Assembly: GCF_001280015.1 (NCBI RefSeq)
Contig: NZ_LGDV01000202.1
Location: 1 to 64,000, forward strand
DNA from: Streptomyces sp. MMG1121
Lineage (GTDB): Bacteria; Actinomycetota; Actinomycetes; Streptomycetales; Streptomycetaceae
Direction of reading: 5' to 3'
DNA length: 64,000 nt
The notes under the pieces are model-generated. The model worked only from the letters and a program-made list of their open reading frames with translations. It had not been told where the DNA came from and searched no databases. The translations under genes were made by a program, and so were the position numbers. Below are positions 8,901-16,808 of this stretch, one piece after another. How positions within the stretch are numbered: the first letter of the stretch is position 1; each line of letters starts with the position of its first letter.

Positions 8901-10686
8901 CGGTGAGGTGCCCGTCGGTGTAGCCGTAGCGGATCAGCTCCTGGTCGGCGCCGTCGGCTGCCGCGCCCGACAGGTGCAATGCGGTGATTCGGCTGTCGGC
9001 GGTCGACAACAGCAGACGGTAGCCGCCGCTGTGCGAGAGGGCACAAGGCGTGCCCTCGGTGTCGTACTCGAAGGTGATCCAGTTGCCGTTGCGGTCATCT
9101 ACTTGTTCCAGTACTGCCAGCTCTGCGTCCCGGTCCGCGAAGTGCCGTACTTGGCCGGATTCCGGGTCTGCCAGGGTGTAGCCGTCGTCCACCCGGTCCA
9201 GCGGCCAGCGCGGACCGTGGGTGGGCAGAGTCGGCACGCCCGGGGCCGGGTGTGGGTAGGCGAGCGTCAGGCCGTCCTCGCCGACGAAGACGACGCCCTC
9301 TTGGTCGATCTCCAGGCGTTGGTCGAGGGTGGAGGACCAGGTCGGACCGAACCAGCCACCGTGCCGATACGACGACTCGAACTGGCGCTTGACGGTCAAG
9401 GGCAGCAGGCCCGGAAGAGAGACGTCGGTCTGCGACAGCACCATCCGGCCGGTCGCGACGTCGACGGGATCCTTCTCACAGACCTTCTCGGGCGGCCGGC
9501 GTGAGACGTCCTGCGCGCCGTGCTCCACAGCGTCCCGTGCGGTCTTGCGCAGCCCCTGCTCAGCGAACCCCTCCGCCGCGTCCCGCGCCAGCCCGAGTTC
9601 CATTCCGGCGCCGTCGCCGACGGGGAGCTGGGAGATGACGCGGCCTTCGAACTCGGCGGGGTCCTTGCGGAACTGGGTCCACATGTCCTTCAGGGCCCGG
9701 TCGGGGTGCATGTCCGCGGAGACGAGACCGGACAGCGTCATGCTGAGGCCCTGGAGGTACTCGGCCGGATGCGTGACGTTGTACGGGTCGGTGGGGTCCA
9801 GGCTGCGGACGAAGCCGACCAGGCCGGCCGCACCCTTGACCAGGCCGCCGCCGAAGTGGACGGCTTCGGTGGTGTCGGCCAGCAGGAGGTCGCCGAAGTC
9901 GTTCTTCAGGCGTTGCAGTGGCGGGGGCTCGGCGGGTGCGTGGGCGAGGGCCGCCTTGACCTTGCCCTGGGCTTCGGCGGCGGCGGTGTTGCGCTGCTTG
10001 CGGGCCGCGGCGAGTTTGTGGACCGCCGCGGTGATGTCGGCCTTGCCGGGGTCGTGGAACGGGCCGGGCCTGGGGCCCGGGTCCTGACCGGCTTTCACCT
10101 TGGCGTTGTAGGCGTCGGCTTTCTTGTTGTAGGCGTCGGTGCCGTCCTTGGACGCCTTCACGCCCTTGCCGTAGAGGGCGATGGCCTCCTTGGCCTGGCC
10201 CTGGGCCCACTGGACGGTGCCGGCGTACGACTCCAGGGCGGTCTGCGCCGCGTGGCAGGCCTCGGCCGCCTGTGCCCACTTGGCGGGGTGGACGCCGAAC
10301 TTCTTGCGGAAGGCGTCGCCGCCCTCGCCCTGCCAGCCGGAGGAGTCGACCTTCCTCAGCCCCTGGCCGACCTTGTCGAAGGCGTCGTGGAAGTCCCGCA
10401 GGTGCTTGGCGCTCTCGCGGATGCTGTGGGGGTCGCCGTGGAGGAGGTCCTTGGCCTCGTCGCTCTGGCCGAGTTGTTTCTCGCCCGGGGTGGCGCCCAG
10501 GTCGGAGGCGAGTCCGTCGCCCCAGTCCTCGACCGCGTTCGCCCAGTCGTGCAGTCCGACGTGGTCCAGGCCCCTGCCGACCTCGTCGGTGACGTAGTCG
10601 ACGCCCTCGCCGACCTTCTTCTTGCCTTGGTCGTAGAGATGTTCGGCACCGCCCACGACCGCGTTGGTGATCTTGCCCCACCCCAT
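5947..10686 (-). CDS. RHS polymorphic toxin with colicin E9-type HNH DNase tip
   Basis: 1579 residues from ATG 10686, which overlaps the upstream stop by one base (TGATG). The N-terminal ~200 residues are helical with a WQGEGGDAF motif, like type VII-linked WXG/T7SS signal domains. A DUF6531-type segment follows at about 400-470 (DPVDVATGRMVLSQTDVSLP), then dozens of YD/RHS repeats to about 1330. The RHS core ends in LRFPGQYYDPETSLHYNYFR and DPLGL at 1426-1430. After that the tip carries FRSAFWEEVSKNPELARQF, YELHHVQPIQRGGGVYDLDN and TPRYHKEI, closely matching the colicin E9 DNase. H1542, H1543 and H1567 align with E9 H102, H103 and H127; the H131 position is Leu1571. Predicted action: cleaving DNA of a rival cell after delivery. 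The cognate immunity gene follows directly. Confidence 0.92.
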   Translation of the reverse strand: MGWGKITNAVVGGAEHLYDQGKKKVGEGVDYVTDEVGRGLDHVGLHDWANAVEDWGDGLASDLGATPGEKQLGQSDEAKDLLHGDPHSIRESAKHLRDFHDAFDKVGQGLRKVDSSGWQGEGGDAFRKKFGVHPAKWAQAAEACHAAQTALESYAGTVQWAQGQAKEAIALYGKGVKASKDGTDAYNKKADAYNAKVKAGQDPGPRPGPFHDPGKADITAAVHKLAAARKQRNTAAAEAQGKVKAALAHAPAEPPPLQRLKNDFGDLLLADTTEAVHFGGGLVKGAAGLVGFVRSLDPTDPYNVTHPAEYLQGLSMTLSGLVSADMHPDRALKDMWTQFRKDPAEFEGRVISQLPVGDGAGMELGLARDAAEGFAEQGLRKTARDAVEHGAQDVSRRPPEKVCEKDPVDVATGRMVLSQTDVSLPGLLPLTVKRQFESSYRHGGWFGPTWSSTLDQRLEIDQEGVVFVGEDGLTLAYPHPAPGVPTLPTHGPRWPLDRVDDGYTLADPESGQVRHFADRDAELAVLEQVDDRNGNWITFEYDTEGTPCALSHSGGYRLLLSTADSRITALHLSGAAADGADQELIRYGYTDGHLTEVFNSSGRPTAFSYDDQGRITSWTDTNDRHFTYAYDDRDRCIRQSGAAGHLRSAFAYGPTDPATGEHTTTVTDSQGHTTRYLINSRCQVTAETDAVGATTRYVRDRYNRLLSATDPLGHTTACEYDEAGNPTRVIRPDGRESRAEYNALGLPVKVVNPDGTVIRQTYDERGNRTSVMDPAGQTTRFTYNEAGHLASVTDPLGTTTTVVCDRAGLPTEVAGPLGAVTRYQRDALGHPTAITDATGATTLLAWTIEGHLTRLTSPDGTTESWTYDGEGNCTSHTDALGGISRFEYTDFDLLTARTGPDGVRYEFAHDTELRLTRVTNPQGLTWEYEYDPAGRLKSETDFDDRTLTYAYDAAGRLVSRRNTLGQVVSFERNELGQVLRKNAAGQVTTYAYDFTDQLAQAVGPDGTALTLLRDRHGRLHSETVDGRTLKYTYDALGRRTGRTTPTGAVSTWSYDAAGRRTGMVASGRPIDFTYDEAGRELTRQVGESVLLEHTFDPLGRLTTQSVTGAEGRRVQHRAYSYRADGNVIGIEDHLSGTRRFDLDATGRVTAVHAAGWTERYAYDEAGNQTQADWPATHPGAEATGSRTYAGTRITRAGNVRYEHDALGRITLRQKTRLSRKPDTWRYEWDAEDHLTSVTTPDGTRWRYTYDPLGRRTAKLRLADNAETVLERVDFTWDGTTLCEQTTTSSGLPNPVTLTWDHQGLRPLAQTERITEADAPQQDIDSRFFAIVTDLVGTPNELIDEQGDIAWRTRSTLWGTTAWTVNSTTYTPLRFPGQYYDPETSLHYNYFRHYDPEAARYVTPDPMGLTPAPNPSAYVDNPHAWIDPLGLTPCFGARKSAEELRKSPGSATGGHSLRDVDGAWLKGSEGNVGRIPGQVARSLKGRQFNNFNEFRSAFWEEVSKNPELARQFSPSGQTAMSEGKAPFTVTGQWTGGRGRYELHHVQPIQRGGGVYDLDNIIVVTPRYHKEILDGSYHFGK

Positions 10687-11330
10687 CAGCTCCCACCGCC
10701 CTGCGGCCCGCCGTCCTGGGCACGAGCTTGCGGAGAGACAGGGAAGACTGTGTCGACGTACGTCTTCCAGTCGGCGTCCGAGACACCGGCGGGCCGGATG
10801 CCCAGGTTCTTGGCGGCCGGGGAGTTCATGAAGTCGTGCCCGTTGGCCATCCAGGCCTGCCTGCTGTTGTCCCACGCCTTGTCGAAGGACTTCTCGCTGT
10901 AGTCGGGGTGGGTGTAGGAGTCCACGGTGCTGTCGGCCCACTGGCCCCAGCTCATCTTCTCCACGTCCTCCTCGGAGGCGTGCGGGTTGCCCACCAGCGA
11001 GTTCGCACCGACCCTCAACGCGCCGCCGACGTACTGGTCGGTCTCGTAGTAGGTGCCGGCCGCAAGCCCCGTGTCGTGAGCGAAGTCGTTGCCCTCGATG
11101 ACCAGCGCCCGCACGCCCCACTCCCAGCGGTCGCAGAACGACTGGAACTCGCCGGTCAGCCCCTCGTGCCCCAACTCCAGCCCGGACAGGGCGATCTCGT
11201 TGAACCCACGCCCGGCGCCGGCTTCGCCGATCATGCCGATGTCCTTCAACTCCGCCAGGGCATCGGTCAGGCCCTTGGCGATCAACGCCAGACCTTCCGT
11301 TTTCAGGTCCTTGCCGCGAGCGTCGGTCAC
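10686..11330 (-). CDS. WXG100/ESX-like protein of the RHS operon
   Basis: 214 residues from a GTG at 11330 (GTGA overlap with the upstream gene). The central helix pair contains SFCDRWEWGVRALVIEGND, typical of ESX/WXG100-superfamily proteins encoded before actinobacterial RHS toxins. The middle part (GANSLVGNPHASEEDVEKMS) is found in similar toxin-associated proteins. No signal peptide or membrane segment is evident. It probably partners the N-terminal domain of the RHS toxin for folding or export; that is inferred from position and fold class. The C-terminal tail is Gly/Gln-rich. Confidence 0.65.
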   Translation of the reverse strand: MTDARGKDLKTEGLALIAKGLTDALAELKDIGMIGEAGAGRGFNEIALSGLELGHEGLTGEFQSFCDRWEWGVRALVIEGNDFAHDTGLAAGTYYETDQYVGGALRVGANSLVGNPHASEEDVEKMSWGQWADSTVDSYTHPDYSEKSFDKAWDNSRQAWMANGHDFMNSPAAKNLGIRPAGVSDADWKTYVDTVFPVSPQARAQDGGPQGGGS

Positions 11331-11854
11331 CGCACGTCCCCCGTCGCTGTCGCCCGTGTCCCGACGTCCACCGCCACCGCGTCCGGCACGATCCCGCGCA
11401 CCGGCGGGAACAGCGCGCCCTCACCCTCGGTGCCCACATCCAGCGCCACCCCGCACGGCACCCCCACCGCCGGCACTGCGACGTCCAGCAGTCGCGCCCC
11501 GAGCCACCGCTGGTAGGCCCACTCCCGTTCGCTCCCGCCGCGTGCGAGCGCGAAGTGGGCCAGGGCGTGTTCGTGGGAGAAGGCGTAGATCCAGCGGACC
11601 CCGCCGACATCGCCCGTCAGCGGTGCCGCGTCCGCATCCGTCGGCACGAGCACCGCGCTACGCCGGAACAGGCCCAGCAGCACGGCGAACTCACGATGCC
11701 TGCGCTCAGCCTCGTCGAGGCAGGGGGCAACCGGAGCCGGCTCGAACCCCTGATGGTCGTCTCTGGCCACGTCCACGTAGTCGTAAAGCCGTGACCTGCG
11801 TATATGCCCTGCCGATTCGGAGGCGCCCCCATGCTCAGACATGCTTCGGATCAT
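11327..11854 (-). CDS. SseB-like protein heading the RHS operon
   Basis: About 175 residues. The body shows an SseB N-terminal-type domain: RSAVLVPTDADAAPLTGD, GVRWIYAFSHEHALAHFALA and VPAVGVPCGVALDVGTEGEG. In actinomycetes such domains often sit beside type VII and WXG genes, where they are thought to act as accessory or chaperone-like proteins. ATG 11854 has GAGGG about 10 bases upstream; ATG 11842 (MSEHGGAS) is an alternative. The stop overlaps the next gene (GTGA), so the order SseB-like, WXG-like, RHS-DNase, immunity reads as one operon. Two further SseB-family genes lie at 55-57 kb. Confidence 0.65.
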   Translation of the reverse strand: MIRSMSEHGGASESAGHIRRSRLYDYVDVARDDHQGFEPAPVAPCLDEAERRHREFAVLLGLFRRSAVLVPTDADAAPLTGDVGGVRWIYAFSHEHALAHFALARGGSEREWAYQRWLGARLLDVAVPAVGVPCGVALDVGTEGEGALFPPVRGIVPDAVAVDVGTRATATGDVR

Positions 11855-11905
11855 CACACCGCACCCTCGGCGAGGACAAAGCGATACGCGCTCCGTTGAA
11901 CAGAT

Positions 11906-11925
11906 TGGCGGGATTCCCACCCCGC
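11906..11925 (-). terminator. Short hairpin between the DUF1990 gene and the RHS operon
   Basis: GGCGGG (11906-11911) and CCCGCC (11920-11925) with an 8-base loop lie just past the DUF1990 stop, before the RHS operon on the same strand. The stem is short, so the call is weak. Confidence 0.35.
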
Positions 11926-11949
11926 CGCACACGAGCCGCGCTCGTCAGC

Positions 11950-12471
11950 TCACTCCTCCGACAACCCCGCGCACAGCCTCTTCAGCACCGCCCCGCACCG
12001 CCGGGCGTACGCGTGCTGCAAGCCCCGGGCCGCCGGGCCGCCCGCCTTCGCGTACCACTTGGCGCCCTTGCTGAAGGCGGCCACCGTCAGCCAGACCGTG
12101 CCGTCGCCCGTGCGGTCGACCAGGAAGGCCTCCTCGCCGCATTCGGGGTGGCCTTCGAGGGTGCCGTAGGCCCAGCCGGTGCGGCGGGGTTCGTCGGTGG
12201 TCCAGATGATGCGGCAGGGGGCCTTCAGCAGGCCGGCCAGGGTGACCGTGACGTCCACGCCGGGGGCGGCGCGGTCGGCCGTGGCGTCGATGCCGACGCC
12301 CATCGCGCGGTGCATCTCCCAGGTCAGGACCGCATCGGCGGCCCGGTGGAAGAGTTTTTGGCCCTCGCCGAGGCGGGTGCGTACGAAGAGGGGGTGGAAG
12401 CCGGGCGGGCAGTACGTCAGGTCGTCGCGGGTCGCGCCGACGGGCTCGTAGGTGAAGGGCGCCGAGGACAT
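11950..12471 (-). CDS. DUF1990 family protein
   Basis: 173 residues from ATG 12471. DUF1990 hallmarks are present: YEPVGATRDDLTYCPPGFHP near the start, then GQKLFHRAADAVLTWEMHRA, RRTGWAYGTLEGHPECGEEA and FLVDRTGDGTVWLTVAAFSK in the middle. The family is cytoplasmic and resembles a START-like beta fold; its biochemical role is unknown. The gene stands alone on the minus strand, separated from the protease gene by a strong hairpin at 12486 and from the RHS operon by about 95 bases. Confidence 0.85.
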   Translation of the reverse strand: MSSAPFTYEPVGATRDDLTYCPPGFHPLFVRTRLGEGQKLFHRAADAVLTWEMHRAMGVGIDATADRAAPGVDVTVTLAGLLKAPCRIIWTTDEPRRTGWAYGTLEGHPECGEEAFLVDRTGDGTVWLTVAAFSKGAKWYAKAGGPAARGLQHAYARRCGAVLKRLCAGLSEE

Positions 12472-12485
12472 GGGTCACAAGGGTA

Positions 12486-12523
12486 GGGCGGTACCCGGGA
12501 TGCCTTCCGCCCGGGTACCGCCC
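12486..12523 (-). terminator. Terminator after the M4 protease gene
   Basis: GGGCGGTACCCGGG (12486-12499) is the exact reverse complement of 12510-12523: a perfect 14-bp stem with a 10-base loop, 19 bases past the protease stop. Confidence 0.85.
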
Positions 12524-12542
12524 GTTGTCGAAGCCCTTGCGG

Positions 12543-14186
12543 TCAGCTGACGTTGACCGCCGACCAGGCCGCGGCGACCGCGTTGTACTCGGTGCTGCCG
12601 GAGCCGTACAGGTCCTTGGCCGCGCTGAGGGTGCCGGTGCGGGCGGACTTGTAGTTGGTCGTCGACGTGAAGTACGTCGTCAGCGCCTTGTACCAGATCT
12701 GCAGCGCCTTGTCCCGGCCGATGCCGGTGACCTTGGAGCCGTTGGACGTCGGCGAGTCGTAGCTCACGCCGTTGATCGTCTTCGCGCCGCTGCCCTCCGA
12801 GAGGAGGTAGAAGAAGTGGTTCGCGACGCCGGACGAGTAGTGGACGTCCAGGTTGCCGACGGAGGAGGACCAGTTGTCCGCCGAGCTGCCGTCCTTGCTG
12901 GGCTTGTCCATGTAGCGCAGCGGGGTGCCGTCGCCGTTGATGTTGATCTTCTCGCCGATGAGGTAGTCACCCTTGTCGGACGAGTTGTTGGCGAAGAACT
13001 CCACGCCGGTGCCCATGATGTCGCTGGTGGCCTCGTTCAGGCCGCCGGACTCACCGCTGTAGTCGAGGCCCGCGGTGTTGGCGGTGACGCCGTGGCTCAT
13101 CTCGTGGCCGGCCACGTCCAGCGAGGTCAGCGGGTCCTTGTTGCCCTCGCCGTCGCCGTAGGTCATGCAGAAGCAGCTGTCGTCCCAGAAGGCGTTGACG
13201 TAGCTGCTGCCGTAGTGGACGCGGGAGTAGGCGCCGACACCGTCGTTCTTGATGCCGCTGCGGCCGAAGGTGGTCTTGTAGAAGTCCCAGGTCTCCTGGG
13301 CGCCGTAGGCGGCGTCGGCGGCGGCCGTCTGGTCGCTGGACGAGGTGGAGGCGGTGCCGGTGCCGAAGGTGTTGGTCGAGTTGGAGACCAGGGTGCCCTT
13401 GCCGGACGTCTTGCGGGCCAGGTTGTAGGTCTTGTGACCGCCACGCGTGGCGTCGGTCAGGTTGTACGACGAGCCCGACTGGGTGGTGCTGAGGCTGACG
13501 GTGCCCGAGTACAGCGTCTTGCCGGTGCCGGTCGCGTTCTCGATGCCCTGGTAGGAGAAGAGCTTCTTGCCGGTCGCGGCGTCGGTGATGACGTGCAGCT
13601 GGTTCGGGGTGCCGTCGTCCTGGAGGCCGCCGACGATCGTCTCGTAGGCGAGGACGGGCTTGCCGGAGCCGGCCCAGATCACCTTGCGCGCGCCGTCCGA
13701 GGTGGACTTGGCGGAGCCGAGGGTCTTGGCGGCGGACACCGCCTGCTTCTCGGCCTTGGCGGCGGTGATCTGCGGCGTGAGCGAGGCCACCTTGATGGTC
13801 GCGTCGGTCGCCTTGGTGACGCCCTCGGTCCTGCCCGACCCGGCGGTGTGGACGACCAGGTCGCCGCCGAGCACCGGCAGGCCCGCGTAGGTGCGCTCGT
13901 AGCGGGTGTGGACGGTGCCGTCGACGTCCTTGACGACGTCCTTGACTATCAGCTTCTCCTTGGCGCCGAGGCCTATGTGCTGCGCGGTGGAGGCCGCGTC
14001 GGCCTGGGCCTGCTGGATCAGGGAGATGTGGGCGGCGGCGGAGAGCGCGGCCGGGGCGGCGGCGAGGGGCTTGGGGGCCTGCGCCGAGGCGGTGGTGGTC
14101 AGACCGGTGGAAAGCAGGGCTCCGGCGGCGACAGCGGTGGCGATGGCCAGAGTGGTGCGCTTGTGACGCGCGTAGAGGGGGCTCAC
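12543..14186 (-). CDS. Secreted M4 (thermolysin-like) neutral metalloprotease
   Basis: 547 residues with a Sec signal peptide (KRTTLAIATAVAAGALLSTG, likely cut near TASAQA). A prodomain with an FTP segment (YERTYAGLPVLGGDLVV) and PepSY-like region precedes the catalytic domain. The zinc site HEMSH is at about residues 361-365, the third ligand is in GGLNEATSDIMG, and the catalytic His region is DVHYSSGVANHFFY. This is a zymogen exported and matured outside the cell. It ends after the M4 domain (AAAWSAVNVS), unlike its upstream twin, which adds a P domain. The two share long identical DNA blocks. A terminator-like hairpin separates them, so each probably has its own promoter. Confidence 0.95.
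   Translation of the reverse strand: MSPLYARHKRTTLAIATAVAAGALLSTGLTTTASAQAPKPLAAAPAALSAAAHISLIQQAQADAASTAQHIGLGAKEKLIVKDVVKDVDGTVHTRYERTYAGLPVLGGDLVVHTAGSGRTEGVTKATDATIKVASLTPQITAAKAEKQAVSAAKTLGSAKSTSDGARKVIWAGSGKPVLAYETIVGGLQDDGTPNQLHVITDAATGKKLFSYQGIENATGTGKTLYSGTVSLSTTQSGSSYNLTDATRGGHKTYNLARKTSGKGTLVSNSTNTFGTGTASTSSSDQTAAADAAYGAQETWDFYKTTFGRSGIKNDGVGAYSRVHYGSSYVNAFWDDSCFCMTYGDGEGNKDPLTSLDVAGHEMSHGVTANTAGLDYSGESGGLNEATSDIMGTGVEFFANNSSDKGDYLIGEKININGDGTPLRYMDKPSKDGSSADNWSSSVGNLDVHYSSGVANHFFYLLSEGSGAKTINGVSYDSPTSNGSKVTGIGRDKALQIWYKALTTYFTSTTNYKSARTGTLSAAKDLYGSGSTEYNAVAAAWSAVNVS
12883..12971. repeat. 89-bp block identical to 15153-15241 (M4 gene copy 1)
   Basis: All 89 bases match 15153-15241 in the neighbouring protease gene, synonymous positions included. 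A second identical pair is 13576-13646 with 15832-15902 (71 bases). Confidence 0.9.
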
Positions 14187-14375
14187 TCAAAGCTCCTTCA
14201 TATGGGGAGTCCGGGCGGCGTGGGGTTACCGGCCCGGCTGTGTGGGGTTGTGAAGTTGCTGTGCTGCTGCGGCGGGTGGAGAGAGAGTGACATCAAGGGC
14301 GCGTACATGTCATGACCCTGAAGTGATGTTGGCTGAAAATCGACAGAAGGAGAAACATTGCGGGGGTGTGAACCC

Positions 14376-14410
14376 GGGCCGCCCGAGGATGTCGGACCCT
14401 CGGACGGCCC
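14376..14410 (-). terminator. Terminator between the two M4 protease genes
   Basis: GGGCCGCCCGAGG (14376-14388) pairs with CCTCGGACGGCCC (14398-14410), 13 positions with one wobble-type mismatch and a 9-base loop, 27 bases past the stop of the upstream protease. Confidence 0.75.
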
Positions 14411-14437
14411 TGTGGTGCCCGGTCCGCGACGTGCGGT

Positions 14438-16495
14438 TTACGGGAAGGTCAGCTTCCAGTCGTTGAGCGTGCCGGTGTCCTGACTGGCCTGATCCTGCAC
14501 CCTCAATTTCCAGGTCCCGTTGGACTGTTCGGCGGCCGCGTTGACGGTGTAGGTCGCCTTGACGTTGTCCGCCGAGTCGGAGGAGCTGAAGTTCTTCAGC
14601 CGATAGGCCTTGCCGGACGGGCCGAGGAGGTCGATCACCAGGTCACCGCGCCAGGTGTGCGTGATGTCGACGCTCACCTGAAGGTTGCCGGGCGCGTTCC
14701 CGCTGCGGTCGGAGACGGTGATGGCCGAGGTGATGGCGGGCCCGTTGTCCGGGATCGCCATCTGGGTGTTGTTGTCGTACGTCGAGCCGGTGCCGCCTCC
14801 GCCGCCGGAACGCGAACCGACGTTGACGGCCGCCCAGGCGTTCTGCACCGCCGCGTACTCGGCGCTGGAGGTGCCGTACAGCTCGCCCGCCGCCGCGAGG
14901 GTGCCGGTGCGGGCGTCCGCGTAGTTCGTGGTGGAGGTGAACTTGGTGGTCAGCGCCTTGTACCAGATCTGCAGCGCCTTGTCCCGGCCGATGCCGGTGA
15001 CCGGGAGCCCGTCCGAGGTCGGCGAGTCGTAGCTGACGCCGTTGATGACCTTGGCTCCGCTGCCCTCGCTCAGCAGGTAGAAGAAGTGGTTGGCGATGCC
15101 CGAGGAGTAGTGCACGTCGAGGTTGCCGACGCCCGAGTACCAGGAGTCGGCGGAGCTGCCGTCCTTGCTGGGCTTGTCCATGTAGCGCAGCGGGGTGCCG
15201 TCGCCGTTGATGTTGATCTTCTCGCCGATGAGGTAGTCACCGGGGTCGGAGCTGTTGTTGGCGTAGAACTCCACGCCGGTGCCCATGATGTCGCTGGTGG
15301 CCTCGTTCAGGCCGCCGGACTCGTCGCTGTAGTCCAGGCCCGCGGTGTTGGACGTGACGCCGTGGCTCATCTCGTGCCCGGCGACGTCGAGGGCGGTCAG
15401 CGGGTCCTGGTTGTTGGAGCCGTCGCCGTAGGTCATGCAGAAGCAGCTGTCGTCCCAGAAGGCGTTCACGTACGAGTTGCCGTAGTGGACGCGCGAGTAG
15501 GCGCCGACACCGTCGTTGCGGATACCGCTGCGGCCGAAGGTGTTCTTGTAGAAGTCCCAGGTCTCCTGCGCCCCGTAGTGCGCGTCGGCGCCCGCGGTGG
15601 CGGCGTTGGAGGTGGTGCCGTTGCCCCAGGTGTCGTTGCTCTGCGAGAACAGGGTGCCGGTGCCCGAGCTGCCGTGGTTCAGGTTGTACGTCTTGTGGCC
15701 GCCGCGCGCCCCGTCGGTCAGCGTGTACGTCGAGCCCGACTGGGTCGTGGTCAGGGTGACCTGCCCGCTGTACTGGGTGTTGCCGATGCCCGTCTCGATG
15801 CCCTGGTACTCGTAGAGCTTCTTGCCGGTGGCGGCGTCGGTGATGACGTGCAGCTGGTTCGGGGTGCCGTCGTCCTGGAGGCCGCCGACGATCGTCTCGT
15901 ACGCCAGCACGGGCTTGCCGGTCGCCGCCCAGATGACCTTGCGGATGCCGCTCGCGGCCGACTTGCTGCCACCGCGGGCCTTCGCCCGCTGCACGGCCTG
16001 CTTCTCGGCCGCGGCCTTCGACACCTTCGGGGTGAGACCGGCGACCTTCACCGTGGCGCCGGTGGCCCGGATGACGTCCATGGTCTTGCCGGACTTGGTG
16101 TCCACGACCAGGTCACCGCCGAGCACCGGCAGTCCGGCGTACGTCCGCTCGTAACGGGTGTGGAGCGTTCCGTCGGCGTCCTTGACGACGTCCTTGACGA
16201 CCAGCTTCTCCTGGCTGCCGAGGCCGATCGACCGCGCCGTGGCGGCCGTCGTGGCGTCGGCGCCGCGGATCAGCTCGGCGCGCTGCGAGGGCGTGAGCTT
16301 CATCGCCACGTGCGCCGGGTTCATCTTGCCGGCCTGCGGCTTCGCCGCCGGTGCGGCGCTGGCTGCGCCCGACTGGACGGCCGCGGCGATCAGCGCGGCG
16401 ACCCCGGCGAGGGCGACGGTGGCGGTGCGGAGGTGCGCGGTGCGGTGCTGCGGGCTGTGGGAGGTGCGTCCGCGAGAGGGGATGCGTCTCAACAC
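14438..16495 (-). CDS. Secreted M4 metalloprotease with C-terminal P domain
   Basis: 685 residues from ATG 16495. A long export signal region (HLRTATVALAGVAALIAAAV) is followed by an FTP/PepSY prodomain like that of its twin, an M4 catalytic domain with HEMSH at about 374-378 and NEATSDIMG, and a short glycine linker (RSGGGGGTGS). The last ~110 residues form a proprotein-convertase P domain (VSVDITHTWRGDLVIDLLGP, then GTWKLRVQDQASQDTGTLND), which usually aids folding or substrate binding. It is the upstream member of a tandem pair; stretches of identical DNA indicate recent duplication or gene conversion. The 313 bases up to 16808 hold no gene, only the promoter region. Confidence 0.95.
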   Translation of the reverse strand: MLRRIPSRGRTSHSPQHRTAHLRTATVALAGVAALIAAAVQSGAASAAPAAKPQAGKMNPAHVAMKLTPSQRAELIRGADATTAATARSIGLGSQEKLVVKDVVKDADGTLHTRYERTYAGLPVLGGDLVVDTKSGKTMDVIRATGATVKVAGLTPKVSKAAAEKQAVQRAKARGGSKSAASGIRKVIWAATGKPVLAYETIVGGLQDDGTPNQLHVITDAATGKKLYEYQGIETGIGNTQYSGQVTLTTTQSGSTYTLTDGARGGHKTYNLNHGSSGTGTLFSQSNDTWGNGTTSNAATAGADAHYGAQETWDFYKNTFGRSGIRNDGVGAYSRVHYGNSYVNAFWDDSCFCMTYGDGSNNQDPLTALDVAGHEMSHGVTSNTAGLDYSDESGGLNEATSDIMGTGVEFYANNSSDPGDYLIGEKININGDGTPLRYMDKPSKDGSSADSWYSGVGNLDVHYSSGIANHFFYLLSEGSGAKVINGVSYDSPTSDGLPVTGIGRDKALQIWYKALTTKFTSTTNYADARTGTLAAAGELYGTSSAEYAAVQNAWAAVNVGSRSGGGGGTGSTYDNNTQMAIPDNGPAITSAITVSDRSGNAPGNLQVSVDITHTWRGDLVIDLLGPSGKAYRLKNFSSSDSADNVKATYTVNAAAEQSNGTWKLRVQDQASQDTGTLNDWKLTFP
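15153..15241. repeat. 89-bp block identical to 12883-12971 (M4 gene copy 2)
   Basis: Partner of the identical block in the downstream protease gene; it encodes the region around DGTPLRYMDKPSKDGSS. Confidence 0.9.
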
Positions 16496-16808
16496 TGACT
16501 CCTTCTGCGTGGCCGCGGGTCGTGCGGCCAGGGGAGACCGGACGGTGGGTTGAGCCGTCCGGGCAGAACAGGACGGTGCGCGGAACCACGTGCGAGCCGC
16601 TCACGAAAAGACACGTGCAGTTGTGGGGTTGCTGTGAGTCGGCTTGGGAAGAGTGGCAGGGGATCGGCACACCTGTCAGGACCGCGTCACAAACTTGGCC
16701 TGAAAGCGGTCCGTTGACCGGATGTTCATGTTCGGTATGCGAACCGTTCGGGGAGGGGCGGGCGCTGGGCGGGGTGGCCCGGAACGGCGTGGCGTGAACG
16801 GGGGGCGT

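Noticed and set aside
5947..10686. RHS repeats as an insertion element
   Set aside because: The repeats are the protein-coding YD type in one long frame; no transposase or terminal inverted repeats were found.
5947..11610. An 1887-codon reading of the RHS frame starting at 11610
   Set aside because: The first ~310 codons are nonsense over the WXG-like gene; the true start is ATG 10686, coupled to that gene's stop.
12525..14315. Plus-strand open frame of about 596 codons opposite the M4 protease
   Set aside because: Low-complexity Val/Gly/Asp translation with no domain; it is the high-GC antisense shadow of the protease gene.
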